Source: a virus. From it: DNA of 21,343 nucleotides. The notes beneath the pieces are model-generated. The model was not told the origin of the DNA. It worked only from the letters and a program-made list of their open reading frames with translations, and searched no databases. Of the stretch, positions 14,242-21,343 are shown in pieces. Numbering within the stretch: position 1 is the first letter of the stretch; the number at the start of each line of letters is the position of its first letter. A program made the position numbers and the translations under genes. The stretch spans positions 1 through 21,343 of IMG/VR virus record IMGVR_UViG_3300024357_000039. One strand, 5' to 3'.

Positions 14242-16983
14242 TTAAATCCCCTGCCGCAGCAGTCTCATGAGCTGATCGTATCGACTGCCAAAGATTCGTC
14301 TCCCCTCTGCAGCGCTTATCAGTTGCTGCCTGGTGTAACCAAAGACCCCCTCGTATTGGCCTGGCGCTTTGGCGATGTCGACGATGGGTTTGTTGCCTGC
14401 AATCGCAGAACGATTGATCAGGTTGGCCGCCACTTCCAACTTGCCTCGTGTCGTGGGACCAGCCTCCGCCAAAGCAGTAAATGCCAAGGCGCTGAGGTCC
14501 TGCTCAGTCAGCTTGCGAGCCCTGGCAATGGCGCGAGGGACAACCTGTGGATTGAAGTCAAAGAACCAGTTCTCCCGTGGGTCGCTCTGGTAGTCACCAG
14601 GCCGCTTGTTCTTGATCAAGCTGACGCCCCTGAAGGAGTTGGCGCCACGCAGATCCCGGATGACACCAAGGAGGCTGGCCGATCCAGGCGTTATCTGCAT
14701 CGCAGACGCCGGTGGCGCCACCACGTTCAAGGCGGATTCAGTGACACGACGCACTGTCTGGCTTAACCGCATGGCCAGGTTGGCGTTGGGGTTGATCATC
14801 GCCAGGCCCATTGAGGTGCCACCAGATGCCGGTTGAACAGGATCGGCAAAGCTGATCTTCTGCCCATTCAGCTGCTGAACACGACCCTCGTATTCCTTGG
14901 GGAATGGAACGCCTGGATAGACGTTCTTCCATTGATCCAAGAAAAACTGAGCAGGCTTGTTCTGGTAGCCGGCCCGCTTGATCATCAGCTTCATTGGCTC
15001 GCTGAGCTGACCCTTGTCCAGGAAGGTGTTCAGGTTCTGCAGGTAGACGTTGGGTGGGAACAGAATGCCGTTCTGCACCTGCTGCTGCAGTTGGTAGTTC
15101 TTGGCCCGATTGCCGGGACCCATGCGGCCAAGGATCCCAAGGCCATCCGACCAGGACTGGGGCGACTGATAGACGGGCTCAGGCTTGACGCCTGCAGCAG
15201 GTGCCGCCTTGGTGCGCTTGGTCTCGCTGTCTACGAACGAGTCCAGACGTGAGCGCAGCTCAGATACGGGGACATTGCCAGCTGCCCCAGCACGGCGGAT
15301 GCCTTCAATGCTGGCGTCAATCTCAGCCCCGCGTTGCACCAGGCGACGTCGTTCGCCGACGGTGAGGGTCATGCCGCCTTCAGAGCCAGGCCGCTTCATG
15401 GCAGCCATCTCTTCTTGCATCAGCAGCTTCTTGGCTTCCTTCGCTGCATTGACGAAGGGTCGGGCATCAGCTGCTTGCAACTGCCGGTAGTTCTCAATCA
15501 ACCGACGACCTGCCTGTGGATCCATTAGGCCAGCCCGAACCAGCCCCTCGACCCTCGGGATCTCGACGTTGGGGTCCTTGTCGTAGGAGAACAGGTTGTT
15601 CCGCTCTGTTTCGTCCTGCTGAACGCGGGAAACAAAGCGGCCAGCTTCGGATGCCGAGGTGATCGCTGCCCTTGCCGAGGCCTGCTGTTCCTGCGGTAGG
15701 CCATAGGTGGCAGCCATGGCGCTTGCAGCGGCCTGGTCTCTCTCTGCGGGGCTCAGGCTTGGGTCGCCAACCCGGTACTGAGTAACCAGGTCCTGGCCAA
15801 CATCCTGTCCTTCTTCCTTCTGGAAGTAGTCCAGCTTCTCGTTGAAACCTTGGTAGGTCGTCATCAGCTGCTCAGCCAGCTGGATCTGACCCGACACGCC
15901 GCCTTTAGCCCCGAGCTGATCAGTCAGTCGTATGCCATTGGGTCCTGCCGTGAGGCCAGCAAAGACCTGCTGCGCTTCGGCGGACAGGTAAGCCCACCGT
16001 TTGCGATCCAGCTTCCCGTCTGGGGTTAGTGATCCGGCCAGCACCGCATCAGCCATCCACTTGGTCATGTTGCCGACGTGCTCCTGGTACTTGTCGATGC
16101 CCAGGCTTTGGCGAGCAGCAGTCAGCTGCTGGCTGATGTCCGCAATAGCGCCAAGGCGGTCGACCTTCTGCGCATTGAAATGGCTGACGATGTTGTTCTG
16201 CGTAGCGACACTGGCGTTCCGGGATTTCCACGCCAGGTGGTCAGAAGCCTGCTGCCGATTCATCTCGGCGTACTTGGCCTCAATTTGCGGAGCCATCTCC
16301 GCATACAGCACCGGGTCGTTGGGGATGCGGAACAGCGACGTCTGCGCTGATTGCAGCCTTGGGTCACCCAATGGGATCTGATCCCTGGGGACGCCACCGA
16401 TGTCTGCTGTCTGCGACCACTTGCCGACAGCGGTATTGATGTCGTCTCGCAGTAGCGCCTTGTTGTTGTACCGATTGGCGTAGGCCAGCTGTAGCGGGCT
16501 CAACGCCTGGACCTTGGCGTAAGCCTCAGCAGCACCGGCATCACCAGCTTGAGCCTGGCGGTACAGCTGATCACGGAGTTCCGCCAACTGCTGGCCTGGG
16601 TACTTGGCCTGCAGGTCAATGGCAAATTGCTGGCCAATCAGCTGGGCACGCTTGTCGTCAGCTTTCAGCTTCTCGACGTACTGCTCGCCAAAGGACTCAA
16701 GGACTGGGTTGAAGCTACCCAGTGCCTTGGCCAGGTTTGCCATGTCCTGATTGGCGGCAGGTAGTTCAGGCGGAGCGAACATCCGCGGTGCGCCACCAAC
16801 AGTCGGGGCACCGGTCTGCTGGAACAGCTCTACCGGCGCCGCCTGCGGCTGAAGGCCAGGCTGGTTAATCGTCGCCTGAGCCAAGATGCCGGGAGTGGCC
16901 ATCTGCTCAGCGGCACCCATGAGCCGTGCCGGCGTAGCGCGGTCAGTTTCGCCAAAGGTCTGACCGGTAGAAAGACGTGCCAT
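14242..16983 (-). CDS. gp15-like internal virion protein with C-terminal cell wall hydrolase domain
   Basis: A 913-residue protein in the position of T7 gp15 (747 residues), a core and ejection protein that helps form the channel across the cell envelope. Most of it is helical and Gln/Ala-rich, as expected for an ejection protein. The last 85 residues differ: LSALAFTALAEAGPTTRGK, then VAANLINRSA and APGQYEGV, match the pattern of SleB/CwlJ-type hydrolases (Hydrolase_2). E840 is the likely catalytic acid and 874-877 (PGQY) the conserved late motif. That enzyme would cut peptidoglycan during DNA entry, the role that T7 assigns to the N-terminus of gp16. GGGGG lies seven bases before the ATG, and only three bases separate it from both the upstream and downstream genes. 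The order and length make the gp15 call secure. The hydrolase call is good but by eye. Confidence 0.83.
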   Translation of the reverse strand: MARLSTGQTFGETDRATPARLMGAAEQMATPGILAQATINQPGLQPQAAPVELFQQTGAPTVGGAPRMFAPPELPAANQDMANLAKALGSFNPVLESFGEQYVEKLKADDKRAQLIGQQFAIDLQAKYPGQQLAELRDQLYRQAQAGDAGAAEAYAKVQALSPLQLAYANRYNNKALLRDDINTAVGKWSQTADIGGVPRDQIPLGDPRLQSAQTSLFRIPNDPVLYAEMAPQIEAKYAEMNRQQASDHLAWKSRNASVATQNNIVSHFNAQKVDRLGAIADISQQLTAARQSLGIDKYQEHVGNMTKWMADAVLAGSLTPDGKLDRKRWAYLSAEAQQVFAGLTAGPNGIRLTDQLGAKGGVSGQIQLAEQLMTTYQGFNEKLDYFQKEEGQDVGQDLVTQYRVGDPSLSPAERDQAAASAMAATYGLPQEQQASARAAITSASEAGRFVSRVQQDETERNNLFSYDKDPNVEIPRVEGLVRAGLMDPQAGRRLIENYRQLQAADARPFVNAAKEAKKLLMQEEMAAMKRPGSEGGMTLTVGERRRLVQRGAEIDASIEGIRRAGAAGNVPVSELRSRLDSFVDSETKRTKAAPAAGVKPEPVYQSPQSWSDGLGILGRMGPGNRAKNYQLQQQVQNGILFPPNVYLQNLNTFLDKGQLSEPMKLMIKRAGYQNKPAQFFLDQWKNVYPGVPFPKEYEGRVQQLNGQKISFADPVQPASGGTSMGLAMINPNANLAMRLSQTVRRVTESALNVVAPPASAMQITPGSASLLGVIRDLRGANSFRGVSLIKNKRPGDYQSDPRENWFFDFNPQVVPRAIARARKLTEQDLSALAFTALAEAGPTTRGKLEVAANLINRSAIAGNKPIVDIAKAPGQYEGVFGYTRQQLISAAEGRRIFGSRYDQLMRLLRQGI

Positions 16984-16986
16984 GGC

Positions 16987-17724
16987 TTAACCCCCGTACT
17001 GTTTGACGCCTTTGAGCATTTGGTCGAACGAATCCACCTTGGGCGGTTGAGCCGCCTTGAGCTTGCCGATGGATCCAGCAGTGCTGAGGCCAGTGCTGAC
17101 ACCACTGAGAACAGCGGATGCACCTTGAAGGATGTACGGCGTTGCGCTTGGCGCCGCCTGGTAAATCGGTTCAATCGGATCAATGACCGGCTGCTCCAGA
17201 TACGGCTGCTGACTGGCCAACCTGCTGCCACGCTGCGCCGCAGCACCCATCTTCTGTTGCTGCGTTTGCGCTGTGGTGAAGGCCAGGTTGCGCTCAGTGG
17301 CGTAATCAAAGACCGCCTGCTGCCTGTAGTAGTCCGCGATCAGGTTGTCAACCGTGGCGCCCAAGCGGCCAGTTGCCCTGATCTCGCCCATGCCCCTTTG
17401 GGCGGCAAGCCCCGCTTCCCGTTGCTTCTGTGCAGCGGCTTCCTGCTCCTGCAGTAGCCGCAGGTTGAGCTGTGAGATGTCGTTCTCATAGGCCCGGTCC
17501 GCCAAGAACCGGTTCTGTTCCATGATCGCGGACTGCTGCTGAGCCTTCAGCTTTTCAAAGGAGCGGGCTGATCCCGCCTGCATCTGCTGGAACTGATAGC
17601 TCTGCTGCGCCTGCGCATTGGCGGTCGTGACGTTTGCCTGGGCCTGCTGATAGGACGCAACGCTCTGTGCAATGCCAAGGCCAGCCGTCAGGACACCAAG
17701 AGTGATCGAGACGGGTTCACACAT
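16987..17724 (-). CDS. gp14-like internal virion protein
   Basis: A 245-residue protein in the T7 gp14 slot (196 residues). It has an N-terminal hydrophobic segment at about 5-22 (VSITLGVLTAGLGIAQSVA), a long Gln/Ala-rich coiled-coil region at about 25-170, and a second Gly/Ala/Ser-rich hydrophobic segment at about 197-220 (ILQGASAVLSGVSTGLSTA). In T7, gp14 leaves the virion first and inserts in the outer membrane. The two apolar segments flanking helices are consistent with that. The ATG overlaps the end of the gp13-like gene by 8 nt and has a GAGGA site just upstream. Confidence 0.85.
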   Translation of the reverse strand: MCEPVSITLGVLTAGLGIAQSVASYQQAQANVTTANAQAQQSYQFQQMQAGSARSFEKLKAQQQSAIMEQNRFLADRAYENDISQLNLRLLQEQEAAAQKQREAGLAAQRGMGEIRATGRLGATVDNLIADYYRQQAVFDYATERNLAFTTAQTQQQKMGAAAQRGSRLASQQPYLEQPVIDPIEPIYQAAPSATPYILQGASAVLSGVSTGLSTAGSIGKLKAAQPPKVDSFDQMLKGVKQYGG

Positions 17725-18226
17725 GGCTCATCCTCACAAACTCCAGAAACGTCAGGCCCTCATGCCCATAGTTTGAATGCTTTGCGATGAAGGTAAAGCC
17801 CATCCACTGAAGCCATTTGACATGAACGACGTTGCGGGCATCGACGTAATTGAAGAGGACGTCATAGTCCCCCATGACCCGAGCGAGCCAGGTCCTGGCC
17901 TGCCGTAGGAACTGAATGCTATTTGGCTTGTCGTCTACCAGTTCATCTGTGGCCAGCATCCAGACCCTGCCCAGCCGGTCGCCTTGATCAACTACGCCCC
18001 ACATGGCGATTGGGTTGCCGCTTCTGCCAACGATTGTCATGCAAGGACGGCTCTTGAAATAACAGAACAGCAGTGCATCAGTAGGTGTCTGCCCGCAACC
18101 GGCCATAACTTCCGAAACGTCCTCCTGCCGCATGTTGAACGCGACAGGGCGGACGTCCTTAATGTCAGAGCGCCGGCAGTAGCTCGTCACATGCGACCGG
18201 CTCTGGAGTGATACCACCCTTCCCAT
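17717..18226 (-). CDS. gp13-like internal virion protein, GNAT-fold (DUF2833-like)
   Basis: A 169-residue protein in the T7 gp13 position (138 residues), between tail tube B and the gp14-like protein. The C-terminal part (FNYVDARNVVHVKWLQWMGF at 125-144) has the typical last strand-helix of GNAT acetyltransferases, and phage gp13-like proteins belong to a GNAT-like family (DUF2833). Whether it acetylates anything is unknown. In T7 the protein is needed for virion assembly. The longest frame starts at ATG 18226 and overlaps the TTB gene by 40 nt with only a weak GCGGA site. A GTG at 18190 would give a 4-nt GTGA overlap and a 157-residue protein, and may be the true start. Confidence 0.85.
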   Translation of the reverse strand: MGRVVSLQSRSHVTSYCRRSDIKDVRPVAFNMRQEDVSEVMAGCGQTPTDALLFCYFKSRPCMTIVGRSGNPIAMWGVVDQGDRLGRVWMLATDELVDDKPNSIQFLRQARTWLARVMGDYDVLFNYVDARNVVHVKWLQWMGFTFIAKHSNYGHEGLTFLEFVRMSHV

Positions 18227-20613
18227 TCCGCTGACTGCAGTCTGCAGGGTAAGGCGCTGCCATTTGCAATCTGAATCTTGGCGTCAATGTTCTGCGTCAT
18301 CACTGGAACGCGGAACTTGCTGGTCGCAACATTGATGGCCCCAAGCAGGTCCCCGTCACCGGGGTGGATGCCGTTATAGGGATAGGTGAAGGTTGAACGC
18401 CCTTTAGGGGTGACCTTGATTTCAAAGTGCGAGGACTGGTCGAAGATCATCGTCCAGGTCCGCAGTTGCAGGCGCGGGCCGCCAACCACTGCAATGCCAC
18501 CACCAGGCGGCTGCTCCTTGATGTACTGAGTGCTGAACTCATAGAGCATGTCGTACAGCTCACCGACGTAGAACTTGGCGTTGGTGAGATTGCCGCGGAC
18601 TACCAGGGTGCCATTGCCACCAGCTCCACCGGTCAAGGTTTGACTGATCGGCACGATGACCTGGCCGTGCTGGATGGTGTTGCCAGCAAAGAAGCGACCG
18701 ACCACCACCATCGAGCTGTTGGCTGCAATGGGGTACGGCAGGGTGATGGTGCTTTGGACGTCCAGGCCGGCTGGGTTGGTGAGGGCTACGGAGCAGCTGG
18801 CCTCAGTGGTCTTGCGATCCAGCAGCACCTCAATGCCAGTGCCGCTGTCCACGTTCTCGGGGCGGAGGATCACCTTCTCCAGGTAGACCCCATCGCTGTA
18901 CTCAACGATCAGGTACAGGTCGCTGTCGATCATGTCGGCGCCAAGGATCGTCTTATCACCCTTGGCTTCCCAGTAGGACCAAGCGGATTGCAGCTTGGTG
19001 TCGTCCTGGAAGAAGAACTTATAGAGGTAGACCCGCTTGGGCTGGTCTTTGCTGATGGCCAGGATCGTCTCTTCCGACGTGGTCGCCACCAAGGTGCAAA
19101 GGTTCTTCGGCACGAACCGTGGCACCGACGACGTCACTTCCTCGGAGATCGGCACTGGGCCGCTGGCGTCAGGCAGGAAGAACTCCCGCAGGCCGGTGAA
19201 GTCGCCCTTGGGGACGGAGAAGTAAATCGTCCGGCCAACGCCCACCGGATCGACGGAATCGACCATCTCAAAGGATGTCACCGGCGTGATCGTTGCGCTC
19301 TTGGGCGTCAGGGCGATGCCGGTACTGGTGCCGCTGTCCAAACGGAACTGACCATGACGGCTGAAAAGCAGCAGGACATTGGCAAAAGCCAGGCTGCTGA
19401 TCAAGAAGTTGATCTCCCGGCCACCGGTCGTCAGGTCAATCGGGTCGCTGTCGACGATGGTCTGTACGGTTTCCGGCCAGAACCGGTCGTAGCTGTCAGC
19501 TGCAGACAGGATGACGTTCTCATCCGCCAGTAGGCACAGGCGGTTGCGGAACAGATTGACGTTCTGGATGGTGCTGCCAACAAAGCTGGGGTTGGGAGCA
19601 GTGTCGGCGTCACCTGCTACGCGAGCAGACCAATCGAACTTCTTGAAAGTGAAGGTGCCATTGCTTTCCCGCACCAGCACATGAGGCATGGTGGTCGGGT
19701 CGAACTTGTAGGCGATACCTGGGGCAACGGTCTCCCGCCATACGCCATGGCCGGTGCCGCTGCCTGCGTTGGTTTCAAACTTGACGTAGTAGTCATCCAG
19801 CCTGGTGGCAGCAGAGCCCTGGATCTTGATGATGAAGCCATGCTCCGCCCTGGTCGGCAGGTCGGAAAGCGAATCAGCGACGCCCTTGAGAGCAACGATC
19901 ATCTCGCCGCTACGGCTATCAATGGTCGACAAGGTGTAGTCAGTGCCGTCGTTCTTGGTGATCATCACGTTGCTCTCGTAGCTCGTGATGGTCCAGCCAG
20001 CGCCAAGGGCTGCGGAGAGGCTGTTCTTCAGGTTGGTGGCAACTTCAACAACGCTCGGGACAGAGCCACCGGCATTGGCAGTGGTGTAGGTGACGCTGGT
20101 GCTGTTGACCGTGATGGTGTAGGTCGTTGAGTAATCAGCGGCCTTTATGAACACCATTGACTTGGTGCCCCAGGTAGGGGACAAATCGCCGCCACCCGTC
20201 AGCATCGCCACCGTCTTTTCGCGGTTGACGATGAAGGTGTAGTCAGCCACCGATGCCACACGGAACACGGTGCTTGGTTCACCAGTGATGTCCAGGTAGC
20301 CGGTGCCATCAGGCTTGGCAACGGTCTTGACGCTGCCGTCCATCCCAAAGACCTTGATGTCGTTATCCAGGATCAGCACCAGGTACTGGATGGTGCCGTC
20401 ACGGTCGACGATGGTCGTGAAAGGCCGGCCAGTGCCAGCAGTCCCGGAGAACAGCTTGCCGATGTTGTAGCTGGGAGGACGCTTCTTCAGGCCTTCCACC
20501 GGGGAAGGCATGCAGTTGACGACCTGCTCAGCCTGAGAAGCCAGGCGCAAAGCAGCCGGCTGCTGACTGACCCCATTGATCAGGTTGGGGATGGAGCTGC
20601 TGACAAGAGGCAT
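18187..20613 (-). CDS. Tail tubular protein B (T7 gp12-like)
   Basis: An 808-residue protein, close to T7 gp12 (794). The start MPLVSSSIPNLINGVSQQP is the family hallmark (S7-P19), and the rest is a beta-rich propeller-like protein without enzymatic motifs (for example SADSYDRFWPETVQTIVDSD). It forms the nozzle at the tip of the tail tube, to which the fibres attach. It follows the TTA gene by three bases, with no strong ribosome binding site, so coupled translation is likely. No internal stop or frameshift was seen, and the length and order make this call secure. Confidence 0.95.
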   Translation of the reverse strand: MPLVSSSIPNLINGVSQQPAALRLASQAEQVVNCMPSPVEGLKKRPPSYNIGKLFSGTAGTGRPFTTIVDRDGTIQYLVLILDNDIKVFGMDGSVKTVAKPDGTGYLDITGEPSTVFRVASVADYTFIVNREKTVAMLTGGGDLSPTWGTKSMVFIKAADYSTTYTITVNSTSVTYTTANAGGSVPSVVEVATNLKNSLSAALGAGWTITSYESNVMITKNDGTDYTLSTIDSRSGEMIVALKGVADSLSDLPTRAEHGFIIKIQGSAATRLDDYYVKFETNAGSGTGHGVWRETVAPGIAYKFDPTTMPHVLVRESNGTFTFKKFDWSARVAGDADTAPNPSFVGSTIQNVNLFRNRLCLLADENVILSAADSYDRFWPETVQTIVDSDPIDLTTGGREINFLISSLAFANVLLLFSRHGQFRLDSGTSTGIALTPKSATITPVTSFEMVDSVDPVGVGRTIYFSVPKGDFTGLREFFLPDASGPVPISEEVTSSVPRFVPKNLCTLVATTSEETILAISKDQPKRVYLYKFFFQDDTKLQSAWSYWEAKGDKTILGADMIDSDLYLIVEYSDGVYLEKVILRPENVDSGTGIEVLLDRKTTEASCSVALTNPAGLDVQSTITLPYPIAANSSMVVVGRFFAGNTIQHGQVIVPISQTLTGGAGGNGTLVVRGNLTNAKFYVGELYDMLYEFSTQYIKEQPPGGGIAVVGGPRLQLRTWTMIFDQSSHFEIKVTPKGRSTFTYPYNGIHPGDGDLLGAINVATSKFRVPVMTQNIDAKIQIANGSALPCRLQSAEWEGWYHSRAGRM

Positions 20614-20616
20614 GGC

Positions 20617-21225
20617 TCAACGCTGCAGGGCCCGGCTGGGCATATAGGTCATGAATACAGAGGTGTGGTTCGGATTGCCACGCAGCATGTTGTTCTGGCT
20701 GACGTAGGCCTCTTCCTCCAGGAACAGCGCCCGCGCCTCTGCTTCTGCAGTGATGTTGATTTTGCTCAGGTCTGCACTGCCCAGGATTGATTCCTGCAAA
20801 TGCCTGCCGGCCTTGACGGCGATGTACTGGCGGGCGTGCTCAGGCAGTTCGTCCCACTCCAGCATGTAGGTCACATCAGCCTTGAAGGGCTGGGTGAACT
20901 GGTAGGTATTGGCGCGGCGGTCGTAGAGCTTGGCGCCGCGCTGCACCACATCCAGCGATGGGTAGTTATACGGATCGACGACAACACGGCTGACATTGGG
21001 ACCCACGGCCACTTCCTTGGTGGCGGCGTCTGGGGTCATGTCCCGCTCGTAGTCAGTGTTGAAGGACCAGCCGTCGCTTTGCACTTTGCGGCTGATGTCT
21101 TTGAGCATTTCTTCGGCCTGCTGAGCGAGGCCGTATTGCCCAGCAAGACTGTTGACGGGCGCCTCGCCCATCATCTGGAGGACGCGGTTGATCGCTTCCA
21201 GGTAGGTGGTGCGAGCTAAGGCCAT
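20617..21225 (-). CDS. Tail tubular protein A (T7 gp11-like)
   Basis: A 202-residue protein, close to T7 gp11 (196). The N-terminus (TTYLEAINRVLQMMGEAPVN) and the middle (DISRKVQSDGWSFNTDYERD) are typical of tail tubular protein A, which makes the ring joining the portal to the TTB nozzle. Immediately upstream lie the capsid-downstream terminator and a short leader. The start ATG at 21225 has only a weak GAG eight to ten bases before it. The downstream TTB gene begins three bases after the stop. Confidence 0.95.
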   Translation of the reverse strand: MALARTTYLEAINRVLQMMGEAPVNSLAGQYGLAQQAEEMLKDISRKVQSDGWSFNTDYERDMTPDAATKEVAVGPNVSRVVVDPYNYPSLDVVQRGAKLYDRRANTYQFTQPFKADVTYMLEWDELPEHARQYIAVKAGRHLQESILGSADLSKINITAEAEARALFLEEEAYVSQNNMLRGNPNHTSVFMTYMPSRALQR

Positions 21226-21247
21226 CGGTCAACTCGATAAAGGGGAA

Positions 21248-21265
21248 GGGGCCCCGAAGGGCCCC
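21248..21265 (-). terminator. Rho-independent-type terminator after the capsid gene (T7 T-phi position)
   Basis: On the minus strand, a perfect 7-bp GC stem, GGGGCCC and GGGCCCC, encloses a TTCG loop closed by C-G, the extra-stable UUCG tetraloop. It lies 11 bases after the capsid stop. The following bases are TTCCCCTTT, a weak and interrupted U-tract, so termination is probably partial. In T7 the T-phi terminator is in the same place, between gene 10 and gene 11, and lowers expression of the genes beyond it. Confidence 0.75.
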
Positions 21266-21276
21266 CAGGTGAGTGA

Positions 21277-21343
21277 TCAGCTCACATCGGTGTAGATCTC
21301 GATTGCGCAGTCGGGACGCAGCACCGATGTACCCAGCGCCATG
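21277..21343 (-). CDS. C-terminal end of the major capsid protein (partial)
   Basis: The last 21 codons of a minus-strand gene entering from the right edge, ending TGA at 21277-21279. The visible tail, MALGTSVLRPDCAIEIYTDV, has the '(G)xSVLRPEAAxxI' ending typical of T7-like capsid proteins, and the position directly before the terminator and TTA fits T7 gene 10. Only the tail is seen, so the identification leans on order. Confidence 0.65.
   Translation of the reverse strand, partial: MALGTSVLRPDCAIEIYTDVS

Noticed and set aside
18427-19533. A 368-codon plus-strand frame antisense to the tail tubular protein B gene
   Set aside because: Same reason: the sense strand is a clear TTB gene, and the antisense product has no family features and no ribosome binding context.

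Overview
This window reads as part of a T7-like podovirus genome, most likely a phage of a cyanobacterium. From right to left on the minus strand it carries the T7 late structural order: the end of the capsid gene, a terminator, tail tubular proteins A and B, a gp13-like acetyltransferase-fold protein, the gp14-, gp15- and gp16-like internal (ejection) proteins, and a tail fibre with a T7-type N-terminus. The cyanophage assignment rests on remembered similarity only. The fibre contains modules I associate with T4-like marine cyanophages, and several accessory fibre proteins and tiny proteins resemble cyanophage families. No host gene, tRNA, integrase, CRISPR array or insertion sequence is visible.

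Layout. Positions 1-906 hold the end of a plus-strand unit: the last 50 codons of an unidentified gene, then a FEN/T7 gp6-like 5'-3' exonuclease. All genes from 863 to the right edge lie on the minus strand and run toward the exonuclease, so the two transcription units meet tail to tail and overlap by 44 nt. In T7 the exonuclease and the structural genes are on the same strand, so this convergent layout is unusual. Positions 21343-14242 carry the capsid end, TTA, TTB, gp13-like, gp14-like and gp15-like genes. The gp15-like protein ends in a SleB/CwlJ-like cell wall hydrolase domain. Positions 14238-7459 are a single 2259-codon gene in the gp16 slot. It shows a ParB/Srx-like motif and an HExxH zincin motif, so it looks like a 'polyvalent' protein injected with the DNA. 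Positions 7459-2618 carry the long tail fibre and a cassette of three small fibre/tip proteins plus one probable accessory protein. Two of the tip proteins share a duplicated domain, and all have AT-rich centres between GC-rich ends. Positions 2614-863 hold seven supported tiny genes and one doubtful one. Two have an N-terminal membrane segment plus a helical tail, and one matches a family named DUF6496.

Function as a whole. TTA and TTB build the tail tube. The gp13 to gp16-like proteins would be packaged and ejected to open the cell wall and enter the cytoplasm. The fibre and tip proteins bind the host. The small distal genes may include lysis or host-takeover functions. The exonuclease would degrade host DNA or process replicating DNA. 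No terminase, portal, RNA or DNA polymerase, or endolysin lies in the window. Genes are packed with 1-44 nt overlaps or gaps under 15 nt. The only sizeable intergenic gap is at 21226-21276, and it holds the terminator.
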